Program-made: the position numbers and the translations under genes
In this document: in pieces, positions 8,153-17,456 of the stretch
Layout: every line of letters begins with the position of its first letter
Position numbering within the stretch: position 1 is the first letter of the stretch
The notes under the pieces: model-generated
What the model was told of the DNA's origin: nothing
What the model saw: the letters and a program-made list of their open reading frames with translations, nothing else
Database searches by the model: none
NCBI RefSeq assembly: GCF_022695595.1
Contig: NZ_CP074380.1
Location: forward strand, 2,969,501 to 3,033,500
Length of the DNA: 64,000 bases
Direction: 5' to 3'
From: Streptomyces sp. MST-110588
GTDB taxonomy: Bacteria > Actinomycetota > Actinomycetes > Streptomycetales > Streptomycetaceae

Positions 8153-10150
8153 TCAGGCCCCCTTCCCCGTCGTACGGCGTTCCGTCGGCTGGGTGACCCG
8201 GTCCAGCATCAGCCCCAGGCAGACGATGGCCACCCCCGCGACCAGCCCGAGCGCCAGGTTGCCGGTGGCCAGCCCGGTCACCACGTCATAGCCCAGGGCG
8301 CCGCCGCCCACCAGCCCGCCGATGATGACGACGGCCAGGACCAGCACCACGCCCTGGTTGACGGCCAGCAGCAGCGCGGGCCGGGCGAGCGGGAGTTGGA
8401 CCTGCCGCAGTTGCTGCCAGCGGCCGGCGCCCAGCGAGCGGGCGGATTCCAGCGCGGCCGGGTCGACCTGCCGCAGGCCCTGGGTGGTGATGCGGATGAC
8501 GGCGGGCAGCGCGTAGACGACGGCCGCGGCGGCGGCCGGGGCGCGGCCGACGGCGAACAGCGCGACGACCGGGATCAGGTACACGAACTGCGGCATCGTC
8601 TGCATGACGTCCAGTACGGGCCGCAGCACCGCTTCCAGGCGCTTGCTGCCGGCGGCCAGGATGCCCACGCCGAAGCCGATCACCAGCGTGACCGCCAGGG
8701 CCGCCAGCACCTGGGAGAGGGTGTTCATGGAGGGCTTCCAGACGCCCAGTACGCCGATGGCGGCCATCGCGAGTACGGCGGTCAGGGCCGTACGCCACGT
8801 ACCGATCAGCCAGGCCAGCGCGGCGACGATCAGCAGCACGCCCCACCACGGCAGGGCCGTCAGGCCGTCGCGCAGCGGGTCCAGGACCCAGGAGGTGAAG
8901 CGCGCGGCCCAGTCGGCGGTGCCGCCGATGACCGGTACGCCGGAGTAGAGGTGGTCCACCATCCACTCCTTGAAGTCGTTGACGGGCCGGGCGATCGCCA
9001 CCGTCCAGCCGGTGGGCCAGACCGCGGAGCCGGCCAGTCGGCCGGCGAGGGCGAGTACGGCGGTCAGCGCCGCGACGCCCGCCCAGGCGCGCCACCCGCG
9101 CAGCAGCGCGGGTCCGGTGGCTTCGGCGCGGGCGCCCATCCGTTCGCCCGCGGCGGCCGTCGTACGGTCCATGACGATCGCCAGCAGCACGATCGGGACC
9201 GCGGCGGCCAGCGCGGCGCCCACGTCCACCGAGGCCAGTGCCTGGTACACGCGGTCGCCCAGTCCGGCGGCGCCGATCATGGAGGCGATCACGGCCATCG
9301 ACAGACCCATCATGATCGTCTGGTTGAGGCCGAGCAGCAGTTCCTTACGGGCCAGCGGCAGCCGGGCGGACAGCAGCCGCTGCCGGCCGGTCGCGCCGAG
9401 CGAGGAGACCGCCTCCAGTACGCCGGGATCGGCGCCGCGCAGGCCCAGCGCGGTCAGCCGGGCCATCGGCGGCGCCGCGTACACCACGGTCGCCAGCAGC
9501 GCGGCCGGCACGCCGATGCCGAAGACCAGCACGACGGGCAGCAGATAGGCGAAGGCGGGGAGCACCTGCATGGTGTCCAGTACGGGCCGCAGCAGCCGGA
9601 ACAGCCGGTCCGAGAGCCCGGCGGCCAGTCCCAGCAGCGCGCCGACGACGACCGAGGCGAGCACCGCCACGATCATCAGCGCGAGCGTCTGCATGGTGGG
9701 CACCCACATCCCCAGCACGCCGCTGACCAGGAAGGACACAAGTGCCGTGAGGGCGATGCGCGGGCCCGCGACGCGCCAGGCGACGAGGGTGACACCGGCC
9801 GTGACACCGGTCCAGCCGAGTGCGAGCAGCAGCAGGTAGACGCCGCGTACGGACAGCACCACGGCGTTGCTGAGGTGGCCGAGGAAGTAGACGAACAGCG
9901 GGTGGCTGTCGCGGTTGTCGATGATCCAGTCGCTGGTACGGCCCAGGGGCCCGGTCAGGTCGACGGTCAGCGCGTCGGGCCAGGTGCCGCTCGCCCATTT
10001 GGCGTGCGCGATCGGTACGAGGACCGCGGCGAGGGCGGCCAGCAGGAGGAGTTTGTGCAGGGCTCGGTGGCGCAGCAGCGCACGGAGCGGGCCGGGGACG
10101 GCGGACAGGGGGGCGGTGGCGGACGGTGTGGGGGCGGCGGTGCTGCTCAT
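8153..10150 (-). CDS. Betaine ABC transporter permease, two ProW-type domains fused
   Basis: A 665-aa protein holding two complete BPD_transp_1 permease domains in tandem, where most proW-type genes encode one. Domain 1 (about 100-320) has the EAA-like loop DPGVLEAVSSLGATGRQRL-x3-RLPLA. Domain 2 (about 430-640) has DPAALESARSLGAGRWQQL-x2-VQLPLA. Each is preceded by GVLGMW or GVLGVW helices and D-x-MQ-x-(L/M)P motifs, so the halves are clear duplicates. The single gene could supply both transmembrane halves of the importer. I chose ATG 10150 (MSSTAAP), whose ATGA overlaps the stop of the small upstream ORF; the frame itself is open further upstream. Confidence 0.92.
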   Translation of the reverse strand: MSSTAAPTPSATAPLSAVPGPLRALLRHRALHKLLLLAALAAVLVPIAHAKWASGTWPDALTVDLTGPLGRTSDWIIDNRDSHPLFVYFLGHLSNAVVLSVRGVYLLLLALGWTGVTAGVTLVAWRVAGPRIALTALVSFLVSGVLGMWVPTMQTLALMIVAVLASVVVGALLGLAAGLSDRLFRLLRPVLDTMQVLPAFAYLLPVVLVFGIGVPAALLATVVYAAPPMARLTALGLRGADPGVLEAVSSLGATGRQRLLSARLPLARKELLLGLNQTIMMGLSMAVIASMIGAAGLGDRVYQALASVDVGAALAAAVPIVLLAIVMDRTTAAAGERMGARAEATGPALLRGWRAWAGVAALTAVLALAGRLAGSAVWPTGWTVAIARPVNDFKEWMVDHLYSGVPVIGGTADWAARFTSWVLDPLRDGLTALPWWGVLLIVAALAWLIGTWRTALTAVLAMAAIGVLGVWKPSMNTLSQVLAALAVTLVIGFGVGILAAGSKRLEAVLRPVLDVMQTMPQFVYLIPVVALFAVGRAPAAAAAVVYALPAVIRITTQGLRQVDPAALESARSLGAGRWQQLRQVQLPLARPALLLAVNQGVVLVLAVVIIGGLVGGGALGYDVVTGLATGNLALGLVAGVAIVCLGLMLDRVTQPTERRTTGKGA

Positions 10151-10389
10151 GCGCGGCCCCGCTTCACCGTGCCGGCCGGCACGCTCGCCGCCGCCGCGCG
10201 CTGTGCCGCGCGCCAGCGCCGTACCAGCGCCACCCGCCATCGGGTGATCAGGGCCGGGGCGCCGGACGGACCCGAGGCCGGGCTCAGGGCGGATGACGGC
10301 GCAGGCACGACCGGGACTCCTTCGCCCGCCGTACGGGCGGCGGCGCCCCAGGAGACCACGTACGTGGCCAGGGCAGGTATCGCGGGCAT
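10147..10389 (-). CDS. Small ORF coupled between transporter ATPase and permease
   Basis: An 80-aa ORF sitting exactly between the ATPase and permease genes, with ATGA overlaps on both sides (ATG at 10389 inside the ATPase stop, its own TGA inside the permease start). Such double coupling strongly suggests it is translated. The N-terminus [20 protein letters not shown] could be a short membrane-associated helix. The rest is Ala/Pro-rich and then Arg-rich (WRVALVRRWRAAQRAA). I do not recognise a family. It may be a small accessory peptide of the transporter, or simply a ribosome bridge that keeps the downstream permease translated. Confidence 0.6.
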   Translation of the reverse strand: MPAIPALATYVVSWGAAARTAGEGVPVVPAPSSALSPASGPSGAPALITRWRVALVRRWRAAQRAAAASVPAGTVKRGRA

Positions 10390-11675
10390 CAGGCAGCCAC
10401 CTCGCCGCGCCCGGCGTCACCGATCCCGGCGACGACGTTGAGCAGGCAGGCGTGGTCCACGATGCCCAGGCAGCGCCCGCCGTCCACCACCCGCGCCGCA
10501 CCGCCGGTACGGGCCACGGCCTCGATGGCGTCGCAGATCAGCGTGTCCGGCGTCAGCGCCGCGCCCTCGTCCGCCTCGCCGGACCGCGCCGGGCGCATCG
10601 CGCGCCGTACGGTCAGCACCTGCTCGCGCGGTACGTCGCGGACGAAGTCCCGTACGTAGTCGTCGGCGGGCGAGCCCACGATCTCCTCCGGGGTGCCGAG
10701 CTGGACGATTCGGCCGTCCCGCATCAGGGCGATCCGGTCGCCGACGCGCAGCGCCTCGGCGAGGTCGTGGGTGATGAAGACCATCGTGCGGCCTTCCTCG
10801 CGGTGCAGCCGGACGACCTCTTCTTGCATGTCGCGCCGGATGAGCGGGTCCAGCGCACTGAACGGCTCGTCGAACAGCAGGACTTCGGGGTCCACGGCCA
10901 GCGCGCGGGCCAGCCCGACGCGCTGCTGCTGGCCGCCGGAGAGCTGTCCGGGACGGCGCTGTTCCAGGCCCGCCAGTCCGACCTTGTCCACCATCTCGGC
11001 GGCCCTGACGCGGCGTTCGGACCGCCCCATGCCCTGGATCTCCAGGCCGTAGGCGACGTTGTCCAGGACGGAGCGGTGCGGCAGCAGCCCGAAGTGCTGG
11101 AAGACCATGGCCGCGCGGTGCCGGCGCAGCTCGCGCAGCGCGGTGCGGTCCATGGCGCGGACGTCCTCGCCGTCCATCTCCAGCACGCCGCTGGTCGGCT
11201 CGATGAGCCGGGTCAGACAGCGTACGAGGGTGGACTTGCCGGAGCCGGACAGGCCCATGACGACGAAGGACTCGCCCTTGTGGACGTCGAAGGAGACATC
11301 GCGGACGGCGGCGGTGCAGCCGGTGCGCTCGCGCAGTTCCCGGGCGGACAGGCCGGTCAGTTCGGTGTTCCCGGGGATGCGCTCGGCCTTGGGGCCGAAG
11401 ACCTTCCACAGGTTGCGGACGGAGAAGACCACCTCGCGGCCGTCCTGCTCCCGCGCGGCACCCGTCTCCCGTACGTCACGAGACTCCCGTACGTCACGAG
11501 ACTCCCGTACGTCGCGAGACTCCCGTACGTCGTCACCTACGTCAGGTGCGCCATGCATGTCACGCGAGTCACGTACGCCCCGGTCTTCGCGCCCGGACCC
11601 GTCCGTGCCCTCGACGGCGGACCCGGTACGCGGCCTGGGTATGCCGGACGCGCCGGCGGCGGTGGCCTTAGTCAT
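10389..11675 (-). CDS. Glycine betaine/proline ABC transporter ATP-binding protein (ProV/OpuAA type)
   Basis: A 428-aa ATPase. Walker [10 protein letters not shown] lies near residue 142, the signature [15 protein letters not shown] near 245, Walker [13 protein letters not shown] follows, and the switch His is in FITHD. The C-terminal 90 residues resemble a reduced CBS-like regulatory region ([34 protein letters not shown] is split by family-typical positions), as in ProV/OpuAA where it senses ionic strength. The first 75 residues are non-conserved and include a 6-aa repeat (SRDVRE) encoded by an 18-bp tandem repeat, so the real start may be internal. ATG 11675 overlaps the choline dehydrogenase stop (TGATG); a GTG at 11678 is equally possible. 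Confidence 0.92.
   Translation of the reverse strand: MTKATAAGASGIPRPRTGSAVEGTDGSGREDRGVRDSRDMHGAPDVGDDVRESRDVRESRDVRESRDVRETGAAREQDGREVVFSVRNLWKVFGPKAERIPGNTELTGLSARELRERTGCTAAVRDVSFDVHKGESFVVMGLSGSGKSTLVRCLTRLIEPTSGVLEMDGEDVRAMDRTALRELRRHRAAMVFQHFGLLPHRSVLDNVAYGLEIQGMGRSERRVRAAEMVDKVGLAGLEQRRPGQLSGGQQQRVGLARALAVDPEVLLFDEPFSALDPLIRRDMQEEVVRLHREEGRTMVFITHDLAEALRVGDRIALMRDGRIVQLGTPEEIVGSPADDYVRDFVRDVPREQVLTVRRAMRPARSGEADEGAALTPDTLICDAIEAVARTGGAARVVDGGRCLGIVDHACLLNVVAGIGDAGRGEVAA
11467..11531. repeat. 18-bp tandem repeat in the ATPase N-terminal coding region
   Basis: About 3.6 copies of an 18-bp unit (TCCCGTACGTCACGAGAC on the plus strand), in frame with the ATPase gene and coding for repeated SRDVRE. 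Copy number changes would stay in frame. Confidence 0.85.
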
Positions 11676-13264
11676 CACGCATCACCCCCCTGGGCCGGGG
11701 TCGCACGGAGAATCTCCGCGCACTTCTCCCCCACCATCAGGACGCCGATCATCGGGTTCACGGCGGGCATCGTCGGGAAGACGGACGCGTCCGCGATCCG
11801 GATGCCCTCAAGGCCCCGCACGCGCAACTCCGGGTCCACGACGGCCATTTCATCGCTCGCCGCGCCCATGCGGCAGGTGCCGGCGGGGTGGTAGACGGTG
11901 TGTGCGACCTTGCGCGCGTACTCGCTGATGTCCTCGTCGGAGGTCACCTCCGGGCCCGGGCACACCTCGCGCTTGAGCCAGCCCGCCAGCGGCTCGGTCT
12001 TCGCGATCTCGCGGGCGATCTTGATGCCGTCGACCAGGGTCCGGCCGTCGTAGTCCTCCTCGTCGGTGAAGTACCGGAAGTCCAGCGCCGGCTTGGTCTC
12101 GGGGTCGGCGCTGGTCAGGTACAGCCGGCCGCGGCTGCGCGGCTTGGGGATGTTCGGCGTCATCGACACCCCGTGCTCGGGCTTGGTGTAGCCCACGCGC
12201 TCGGGGTTGTCGGTGAAGGGGATCTGGTAGAAGTGGAACATCAGGTCCGGGCCGCGCGACCCGGGGTCGCGGCGCACGAACAGCCCGGCGTCCGAGTCCA
12301 TCGCGGAGTTCTCGGGAATCGGGCCGTCGGTCTCCCAGACGATGACCGACTCGGGGTGGTCGAGCAGGTTCTCGCCGACGCCCGGCAGGTCGTGCTTGAC
12401 CGTGATGCCCAGGGCCTCCAGGTCCTTGGCCGGCCCGATGCCGGAGTGCATCAGCAGCCGCGGGGTGTCCACCGCGCCCGCGCACACCAGCACCTCGCGC
12501 CCGGCCTTGACGAGGATCTCCTCGCCCTCCTTCGTACGGACGTGGACGCCGGTGACCCGGGTGCCGTCCACCTCCAGCTTGTACGCCCAGGTCTCCAGCA
12601 TCAGGTGGAGGTTGGGCCGGTCGCCCGCCTCCATGTGGGGGTGGAGGTAGGCCACCGACGCCGAGGAGCGCTTGTTGTTCTCCGGGTGGTAGGCGAGGTC
12701 GAAGAAGCCGACACCGTCGTGGAACGGCTTGCTGTTGAAGCCCTCCACGCGCGGCACGCCGGTCGCCTTCTGCGCCGCCTCCACGAAGTCGCGGGCGATG
12801 GCGTTCCGGTCCTTCTCGTCCACCGGGACGATGTTGTTGCGCAGCTTGGCGTAGTACGGGTCCATGGACTTCGCGTCCCAGCCCGTGGCCCCCGCCTCGG
12901 CCCACTCGTCCCAGTCGCCGGGCAGCGGCTTGAAGGAGATCAGGGTGTTGTGGGAGGAGCAGCCGCCGAGCACCTTGGCGCGGCTGTGCAGGATGTGCGA
13001 GTTGCCGCGGTGCTGCTCGGTGGTGGGGTAGGCGTAGTCGAGTTCGCCGCCGAGCAGGCCGAGCCAGCGGCGCAGGGTCAGGACGTCCTCGCGGCCGAGG
13101 TCCGAGGGGCCGCCTTCGATGACGACGACGGAGGTGCCGGGGTCCTCCACGAGCCGGGAGGCGATCACCGAACCGGCGGTGCCGCCGCCGACGACGACGT
13201 AGTCGGCTTCGACCGTGCGGGATGGAGTGCCGAGCGAGGAGTTGGGGGTGGTGGTGGCGGGCAT
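11675..13264 (-). CDS. GMC-family oxidoreductase, probable choline dehydrogenase
   Basis: A 529-aa flavoprotein. The FAD-binding dinucleotide fold is at residues 19-50 ([18 protein letters not shown]), the GMC signature with GGCSSHN lies near 95, and the second signature [16 protein letters not shown] near 265. The catalytic His/Asn region is near the C-terminus in [10 protein letters not shown] and [12 protein letters not shown]. In this operon, next to betaine aldehyde dehydrogenase and betaine transporter genes, its likely role is FAD-dependent oxidation of choline to betaine aldehyde. The start is ATG 13264, preceded by AAAGGAG with a 9-nt spacer. The frame runs on upstream without family similarity. 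Confidence 0.88.
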   Translation of the reverse strand: MPATTTPNSSLGTPSRTVEADYVVVGGGTAGSVIASRLVEDPGTSVVVIEGGPSDLGREDVLTLRRWLGLLGGELDYAYPTTEQHRGNSHILHSRAKVLGGCSSHNTLISFKPLPGDWDEWAEAGATGWDAKSMDPYYAKLRNNIVPVDEKDRNAIARDFVEAAQKATGVPRVEGFNSKPFHDGVGFFDLAYHPENNKRSSASVAYLHPHMEAGDRPNLHLMLETWAYKLEVDGTRVTGVHVRTKEGEEILVKAGREVLVCAGAVDTPRLLMHSGIGPAKDLEALGITVKHDLPGVGENLLDHPESVIVWETDGPIPENSAMDSDAGLFVRRDPGSRGPDLMFHFYQIPFTDNPERVGYTKPEHGVSMTPNIPKPRSRGRLYLTSADPETKPALDFRYFTDEEDYDGRTLVDGIKIAREIAKTEPLAGWLKREVCPGPEVTSDEDISEYARKVAHTVYHPAGTCRMGAASDEMAVVDPELRVRGLEGIRIADASVFPTMPAVNPMIGVLMVGEKCAEILRATPAQGGDA

Positions 13265-13386
13265 GAGGTTGTGCTCCTTTGGCGAGGTGCGTGCGTCTCG
13301 TGGCGTACGTGCGTTGTGTGGGCTGTACCAACGGCCGTGCGCACGCGCATGCGTACTGCTGGGAAAGACCGGGCGTACTCGGCCAC

Positions 13387-14895
13387 TCAGCCCGCGAACC
13401 AGCGGACCGGCTCGGGCCGGAGGTTCTCGTAAACGTGCTTGGTCTCGCGGTACTCGTCCAGACCCGCGGGGCCCAGTTCCCGGCCGATGCCGGACTTCCC
13501 GAAGCCGCCCCACTCCGCCTGCGGGAGGTAGGGGTGGTAGTCGTTGATCCAGACGGTGCCGTGCCGCAGCCGCGCGGCGACCCGGCGCGCGCGGGCGGTG
13601 TCGGCGGACCACACCGCGCCCGCCAGGCCGTATTCGGTGTCGTTGGCCAGCGCCACGGCCTCGTCCTCGGTGGTGAAGGTCTCCACCGTCAGGATCGGGC
13701 CGAAGGTCTCCTCGCGGACGACCTTCATCTCGCGGTGGCAGCCGTCCAGGACGGTCGGCGCGTAGAAGTAGCCGCTCGCGGGCCGTACGTCGCTGGGCTC
13801 GGGCCGTACGCCGCCGCAGCGCAGCCGTGCGCCCTCCTTCAGGGCGGAGGCCACGTACGCCTCGACCTTCTCCAACTGCTGCCGGGAAACCAGCGGTCCG
13901 CACTCGACGCCCTCGGCGGTGCCGCGGCCGAGCTTGATGCGTTCGGCGCGGCGGGCCAGCTCGGCGACGAAACGGTCCCGCACCGACTCCTCGATGATCA
14001 GCCGGGCACCGGCCGAGCAGACCTGGCCACTGTGGATGAACGCGGCGTTCAGCGCCTGGTCGACGGCGGTGTCGAAGCCTTCCTCGGTGGCACAGGCATC
14101 GGCGAAGACGACATTGGGATTCTTGCCGCCCAGCTCCAGGGCGATCTTCTTCGCCCCCGCCACGGCCGCGGCCCCGGCCTTGGTACCGCTGGCCAGACCA
14201 CCGGTGAAGGAGAACAGGTCCACGTCCGGGTGCTCGGCCAGCCGTGCCCCCACCGGCACCCCGGCCCCGGTGACGATGTTCGCGACACCCGTCGGCAGCC
14301 CGGCCTCCACCAGCAACCGCACCAGATACACCGTCGACAGCGGAGTGATCTCACTCGGCTTGATCACAAAGGTGTTTCCGGCGGCCAGTGCCGGGGCAAC
14401 CTTCCAACTGGCCTGGAGCAGCGGATAATTCCAAGGGGTGATCATCGCGCACACACCGACCGGCTCGTGCACGACGACGCTGTGCACATCCGCCGATCCC
14501 GCGTCCACGACCCGCCCGCCGCTCTCCCCCGCCACCAGATCGGCGAAGTACCGGAAAGCATTGGTGACGTCGTCGACGTCGACGCGCCCCTCCTCCAGCG
14601 TCTTGCCGGTGTCCCGGCTCTCGATGAGCGCGATTTCCTCGCGGTCCCGCTGAAGCAGTTCCGCCACCCGCCGCAGCAGCGCGGCCCGGTTCGCCACGGA
14701 CGTACGCGGCCAGGCCCCCGCCCCGCCGTCGAACGCCCGGCGCGCGGCCTGAACCGCCGCGTCCACGTCCTCGACGTCCCCTTCGGCGACGACCTGGAGG
14801 GTGGTGGCGTCGGCGGGGTCGAGGACCTCCCGCGTGGCGCCGGATGCGGCCGGGCGCCACACCCCGTCTACGTGAATGGTCTCGACTGCCGACAC
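13387..14895 (-). CDS. Betaine-aldehyde dehydrogenase-like aldehyde dehydrogenase
   Basis: A 502-aa NAD(P)-dependent aldehyde dehydrogenase and first gene of the betaine operon. Cofactor-binding ITPWNYPLLQASWKVAPALAAGN lies near 150 (split here by the family motif PWN), the catalytic Glu is in LELGGKNP near 250 and the nucleophilic Cys in SGQVCSAG near 285. The closing E-TFGPI and PEPVRWF blocks are typical of betaine aldehyde dehydrogenases of the BetB/GbsA group. Together with the GMC oxidase it would make glycine betaine from choline. I chose GTG 14895 (MSAVETIHVDGVW), as homology starts there; the ribosome-binding site is weak. The promoter must lie in 14896-15279. Confidence 0.9.
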   Translation of the reverse strand: MSAVETIHVDGVWRPAASGATREVLDPADATTLQVVAEGDVEDVDAAVQAARRAFDGGAGAWPRTSVANRAALLRRVAELLQRDREEIALIESRDTGKTLEEGRVDVDDVTNAFRYFADLVAGESGGRVVDAGSADVHSVVVHEPVGVCAMITPWNYPLLQASWKVAPALAAGNTFVIKPSEITPLSTVYLVRLLVEAGLPTGVANIVTGAGVPVGARLAEHPDVDLFSFTGGLASGTKAGAAAVAGAKKIALELGGKNPNVVFADACATEEGFDTAVDQALNAAFIHSGQVCSAGARLIIEESVRDRFVAELARRAERIKLGRGTAEGVECGPLVSRQQLEKVEAYVASALKEGARLRCGGVRPEPSDVRPASGYFYAPTVLDGCHREMKVVREETFGPILTVETFTTEDEAVALANDTEYGLAGAVWSADTARARRVAARLRHGTVWINDYHPYLPQAEWGGFGKSGIGRELGPAGLDEYRETKHVYENLRPEPVRWFAG

Positions 14896-15279
14896 GTCTG
14901 CTCTGCCTTTCGGTTTCCGATTCGTTCCCACTGGTTCACACCAGCAACGAGGACCCCTCCCCGGAAGCCCCTCGCCTATGCCCAAACCTCCAGGGAAAGT
15001 GACCCGACTCACTAAATGTGCAGCCGAATGCCCGAAAATGTGGCATTACGCCCCATTGCATCGCCCGTACGGCCGCGCAATGCACCCCCTCTTCATCGAG
15101 AGCGCAAAGAGCACCCTCTTCCCGAACCGCGGCACCTCACCGCCGCCACCGGGGGCGAATACCGCGATCCGGTGAGCCGCGATGTGGTGAGCCACGACGT
15201 GGCGAGCTGCGACGCCAAGAAAGGACCGGGGAAGGACCAACCCAACCTGTCCCTACCGTTGTTCGTACGGGAACCCATG

Positions 15280-15299
15280 CGTCACCTGATCAGGTGACG
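15280..15299. promoter_or_regulatory. Perfect 20-bp palindrome, candidate operator
   Basis: CGTCACCTGA is followed immediately by its exact reverse complement, with no spacer. A perfect, spacerless 20-bp dyad in an intergenic region is typical of a dimeric repressor site (TetR, GntR or MarR class). It lies 385 bp upstream of the betaine aldehyde dehydrogenase start and 136-202 bp before the winged-helix gene. The binding protein is unknown. Confidence 0.55.
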
Positions 15300-15356
15300 G
15301 AGTGGCAGATGGGTGAGTTGGCGCGGTACGTTCGCGCCACAAGGTCACAAGTCCAC

Positions 15357-15404
15357 AAAAAAACTTCGGCCCCCGGCGGGACTGGCATCCCGGCTCCGAG
15401 GGCC
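15357..15404 (-). terminator. Candidate intrinsic terminator read leftward
   Basis: Read on the minus strand, nested stems (GGCCC/GGGCC outer, CGGGA/TCCCG inner with a 6-nt loop) are followed after GAAG by seven T residues. This is the layout of a Rho-independent terminator and would stop antisense transcripts from the winged-helix gene before they reach the betaine operon. Alternatively it is a structured 5' leader of that gene. Confidence 0.45.
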
Positions 15405-15434
15405 TGATCAACAGGAAGAAAGCCAGCCTTCCCG

Positions 15435-16394
15435 ATGACTTCACGTCAGTCTAGCGCGTGTCCTTCCGCGCGCGTCCAGCGTCCGCCGACATCGTCCTCC
15501 GTGTCCCGGGTTTCCGGTGTCACCATCGTCCGGTACCGGCACAAGAGCCACTTCACCGTTGTCGGCAATCACCTGGCCCAGCATCCGAACCTGTCCGCCA
15601 CCGCGATCGGTATCGCGCTGTACATCCAGTCCCTGCCGGAGGGGTCCAAGGTCAGCGTGAAGGCCCTGGCCGAGCACTTCCCGGAGAGCGAGTACCGGAT
15701 CGCCGCCGCACTGCGGGAACTGGAAGCGGCGGGCTATCTGCTCCGGGAGAAGGAGCGTACGCAGGGGCAGCGGATCGTCACGCGGACGACCTATTTCGAG
15801 TGCCCGGGGGCGGAGGTGCGGCGACAAGCGGCGGCTGTCGAGGAGGAGTTGGCGCCCGTGCGAGTTGTCGCGGAGGTGGCGGCGCCTGTGCGTGCTGCTG
15901 TTGCTCCGGCCCCGGCCCCGGCGCCTGCTCCCGCCCCTGTTCCGGCTGTTGCTGCGGATGTGGACGTGGAGGTGGCGGGGTCCGCGGCGTTTGCGCTGCT
16001 GGCCGGACTGCGGCGGGTGGATACGCGGTTGACGTTGCCCGAGCGGGCCGTTGAGCGGCTGGTGCCCGCGGTGGAGGTCTGGCTGGAGCGTGGAGTACCG
16101 GCTGAGCGGGTGGTACGTACGCTCAGTGGGGATCTGCCCGCCGGGCCCATTCCCCATCCGGCTGGTCTCCTCACGTACCGGCTGTCCAGTCTGCTGCCGC
16201 CCGAGCTGCCGGTGGTCACACCTGCGCCGCCCGGCCCGTCGCGGCTGCCCGTGCCGTTGCAGAACTGCGAGGGCTGCGACCGGGCGTTCCGGGGGCCGGC
16301 ACCGGGCCGGTGCAGGGACTGCCGGGAGGAGCGGGGAGAGTGGGAGGAGCGGGAGGCTGGGGCAGATGGCGGTTCCGGTGGTCCTGGGGGCTGA
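15435..16394 (+). CDS. Winged-helix (helix-turn-helix) domain protein with C-terminal zinc ribbon
   Basis: A protein of up to 319 aa, of a type common in Streptomyces genomes. Conserved part one: TIVRYRHKSHFTVVGNHLAQHPNLSATAIG (split over two strands of the family alignment), then SVKALAEHFPESEYRIAAALRELEAAGYL, a winged-helix resembling plasmid/phage replication or Rok-like DNA-binding modules. A Pro/Ala-rich linker (about 150-180) is followed by a helical domain and a C-terminal C-x2-C...C-x2-C ribbon (CEGC and CRDC). The start is uncertain: ATG 15435 and GTG 15501 both lack a good ribosome-binding site, and conservation begins near VTIVR. The function is unknown; DNA binding is inferred. 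The last 180 bp overlap the AraC gene on the other strand. Confidence 0.75.
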   Translation: MTSRQSSACPSARVQRPPTSSSVSRVSGVTIVRYRHKSHFTVVGNHLAQHPNLSATAIGIALYIQSLPEGSKVSVKALAEHFPESEYRIAAALRELEAAGYLLREKERTQGQRIVTRTTYFECPGAEVRRQAAAVEEELAPVRVVAEVAAPVRAAVAPAPAPAPAPAPVPAVAADVDVEVAGSAAFALLAGLRRVDTRLTLPERAVERLVPAVEVWLERGVPAERVVRTLSGDLPAGPIPHPAGLLTYRLSSLLPPELPVVTPAPPGPSRLPVPLQNCEGCDRAFRGPAPGRCRDCREERGEWEEREAGADGGSGGPGG

Positions 16395-17352
16395 TGCCTC
16401 GTACGCGCTTGAAGGCCGTGCTCAGGGCGAAGGAACTGCCGTAGCCCACCCGGCGGGCCACCGCGCCGATCGTGAGGTCCGGCTCGCGCAGCAGGTCGGC
16501 GGCGAGGTCGAGGCGCCGGTGCGTCAGGTAGGTCATGGGTGGTTCGCCGACGAGCCGGGTGAAGCGGCGGCCCAGCGCGGCGCGTGAGACGCCGGTCGCG
16601 GCGGCCAGGGCGGAGACGGTCCACGGACGGGCCGGGTCCTCGTGCAGGAAGCGGAGCGCCCGGCCGACCACGGGGTCGCTCTGCGCCCGGTACCAAGGCG
16701 GCGCCTGGGCCTCCGGGCGGGAGAACCACAGGCGCAGGGCGGCGACGAGCAGGAGATCGAGGAGCCGGTCCAGGACGACGTCCTGTCCGGGTTCGTCCCG
16801 GCCGATCTCCTCGGCCAGCAGCGACAGCAAGGGGCCCAGCGAGGGGTGCGCGGCGACCGCGGGCAGGAGCGCCAGGGCGGGCAGGGCGCGGAGCAGCGGC
16901 TGATTGATCTCACCGTGCAGTTGGTATGTGCCGCTGAGCATGATCGCCGAGTCGGACGCCGCCCGCTCTTCGGGGGACTGCGGCGCGTCGCCCCAGGTAC
17001 GGATGCCCAGGTCCATGGCCTCACACAGCGGGTCGCCCTCGGGGGTGGCGGAGATCTGGCCCGGGTGGATGATGACGCGGGGCGGCCGGGCGGCCGTTTC
17101 CGGACTGTCGGCGACGGTGTACGGGTCGGGGCCGCGCAGGATCGCCAGGTCACCGGGGCGGAGCCGTACCGCGTCCGGCGTCGGGGACCGGTCGCCGGGG
17201 ACGGTGACGCAGGCGTCGCGGTGGGACATGGTGAGGAGGGTGAGGGGTGCCCGGTCCTCGACCCGTACGGACCAGGGCGGATCGAGGACCGAGCGGAGCA
17301 GGAAGGCGCCGCGGGCGCGCGGCCCGTCCAGGAGGTCCGCCAGTGGGTCCAT
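16216..17352 (-). CDS. AraC-family transcriptional regulator (cupin_6 type)
   Basis: A 378-aa regulator counted from ATG 17352 (MDPLADLLDGPRARG); an in-frame start at 17421 exists but the usual family N-terminus begins at 17352. The N-terminal cupin-like ligand domain occupies about 1-190 (RLRPGDLAILRGPDPYTVAD, HGEINQPLLRALPALALLP). Two AraC HTH motifs follow: WTVSALAAATGVSRAALGRRF and LTIGAVARRVGYGSSFALSTAFKRV. The C-terminal 55 residues are Pro/Ala-rich read-through that overlaps the convergent winged-helix gene. It is divergent, 104 bp apart, from the DUF1772 gene, which is its most probable target. Confidence 0.9.
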   Translation of the reverse strand: MDPLADLLDGPRARGAFLLRSVLDPPWSVRVEDRAPLTLLTMSHRDACVTVPGDRSPTPDAVRLRPGDLAILRGPDPYTVADSPETAARPPRVIIHPGQISATPEGDPLCEAMDLGIRTWGDAPQSPEERAASDSAIMLSGTYQLHGEINQPLLRALPALALLPAVAAHPSLGPLLSLLAEEIGRDEPGQDVVLDRLLDLLLVAALRLWFSRPEAQAPPWYRAQSDPVVGRALRFLHEDPARPWTVSALAAATGVSRAALGRRFTRLVGEPPMTYLTHRRLDLAADLLREPDLTIGAVARRVGYGSSFALSTAFKRVRGISPQDHRNRHLPQPPAPPTLPAPPGSPCTGPVPAPGTPGRSPRSSATARAAATGRAAQV

Positions 17353-17456
17353 GGGGCTCAGCGTAGGCGAACTCCTGGACGGCTGTGGACGACGGAACAT
17401 GGGGGTGAGCGGGTCGGCCATGGCCCGGGCCCGTACGCGGCGGTTGACTGCCAGCC

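Larger units (their letters stand above)
14896..15434. other. 539-bp intergenic region between betaine operon and winged-helix gene
   Basis: No convincing gene. It should hold the promoter of the leftward betaine operon. It contains the perfect palindrome at 15280-15299, a GGCGCG/CGCGCC hairpin near 15320-15338, a seven-A run at 15357-15363 and a GC-rich double hairpin (15368-15404). It is noticeably less GC-rich than the flanks around 14990-15060 and 15340-15365. Confidence 0.6.

Noticed and set aside
7100..10441. Very long plus-strand open frame (over 1100 codons) opposite the betaine transporter genes
   Set aside because: Gly/Gln/Arg/His-rich shadow translation of three strongly conserved minus-strand genes; no family similarity or start context.
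15301..15420. Possible tRNA or small RNA gene in the structured intergenic region
   Set aside because: The hairpins do not form a cloverleaf and no T-arm or anticodon loop sequence is present.
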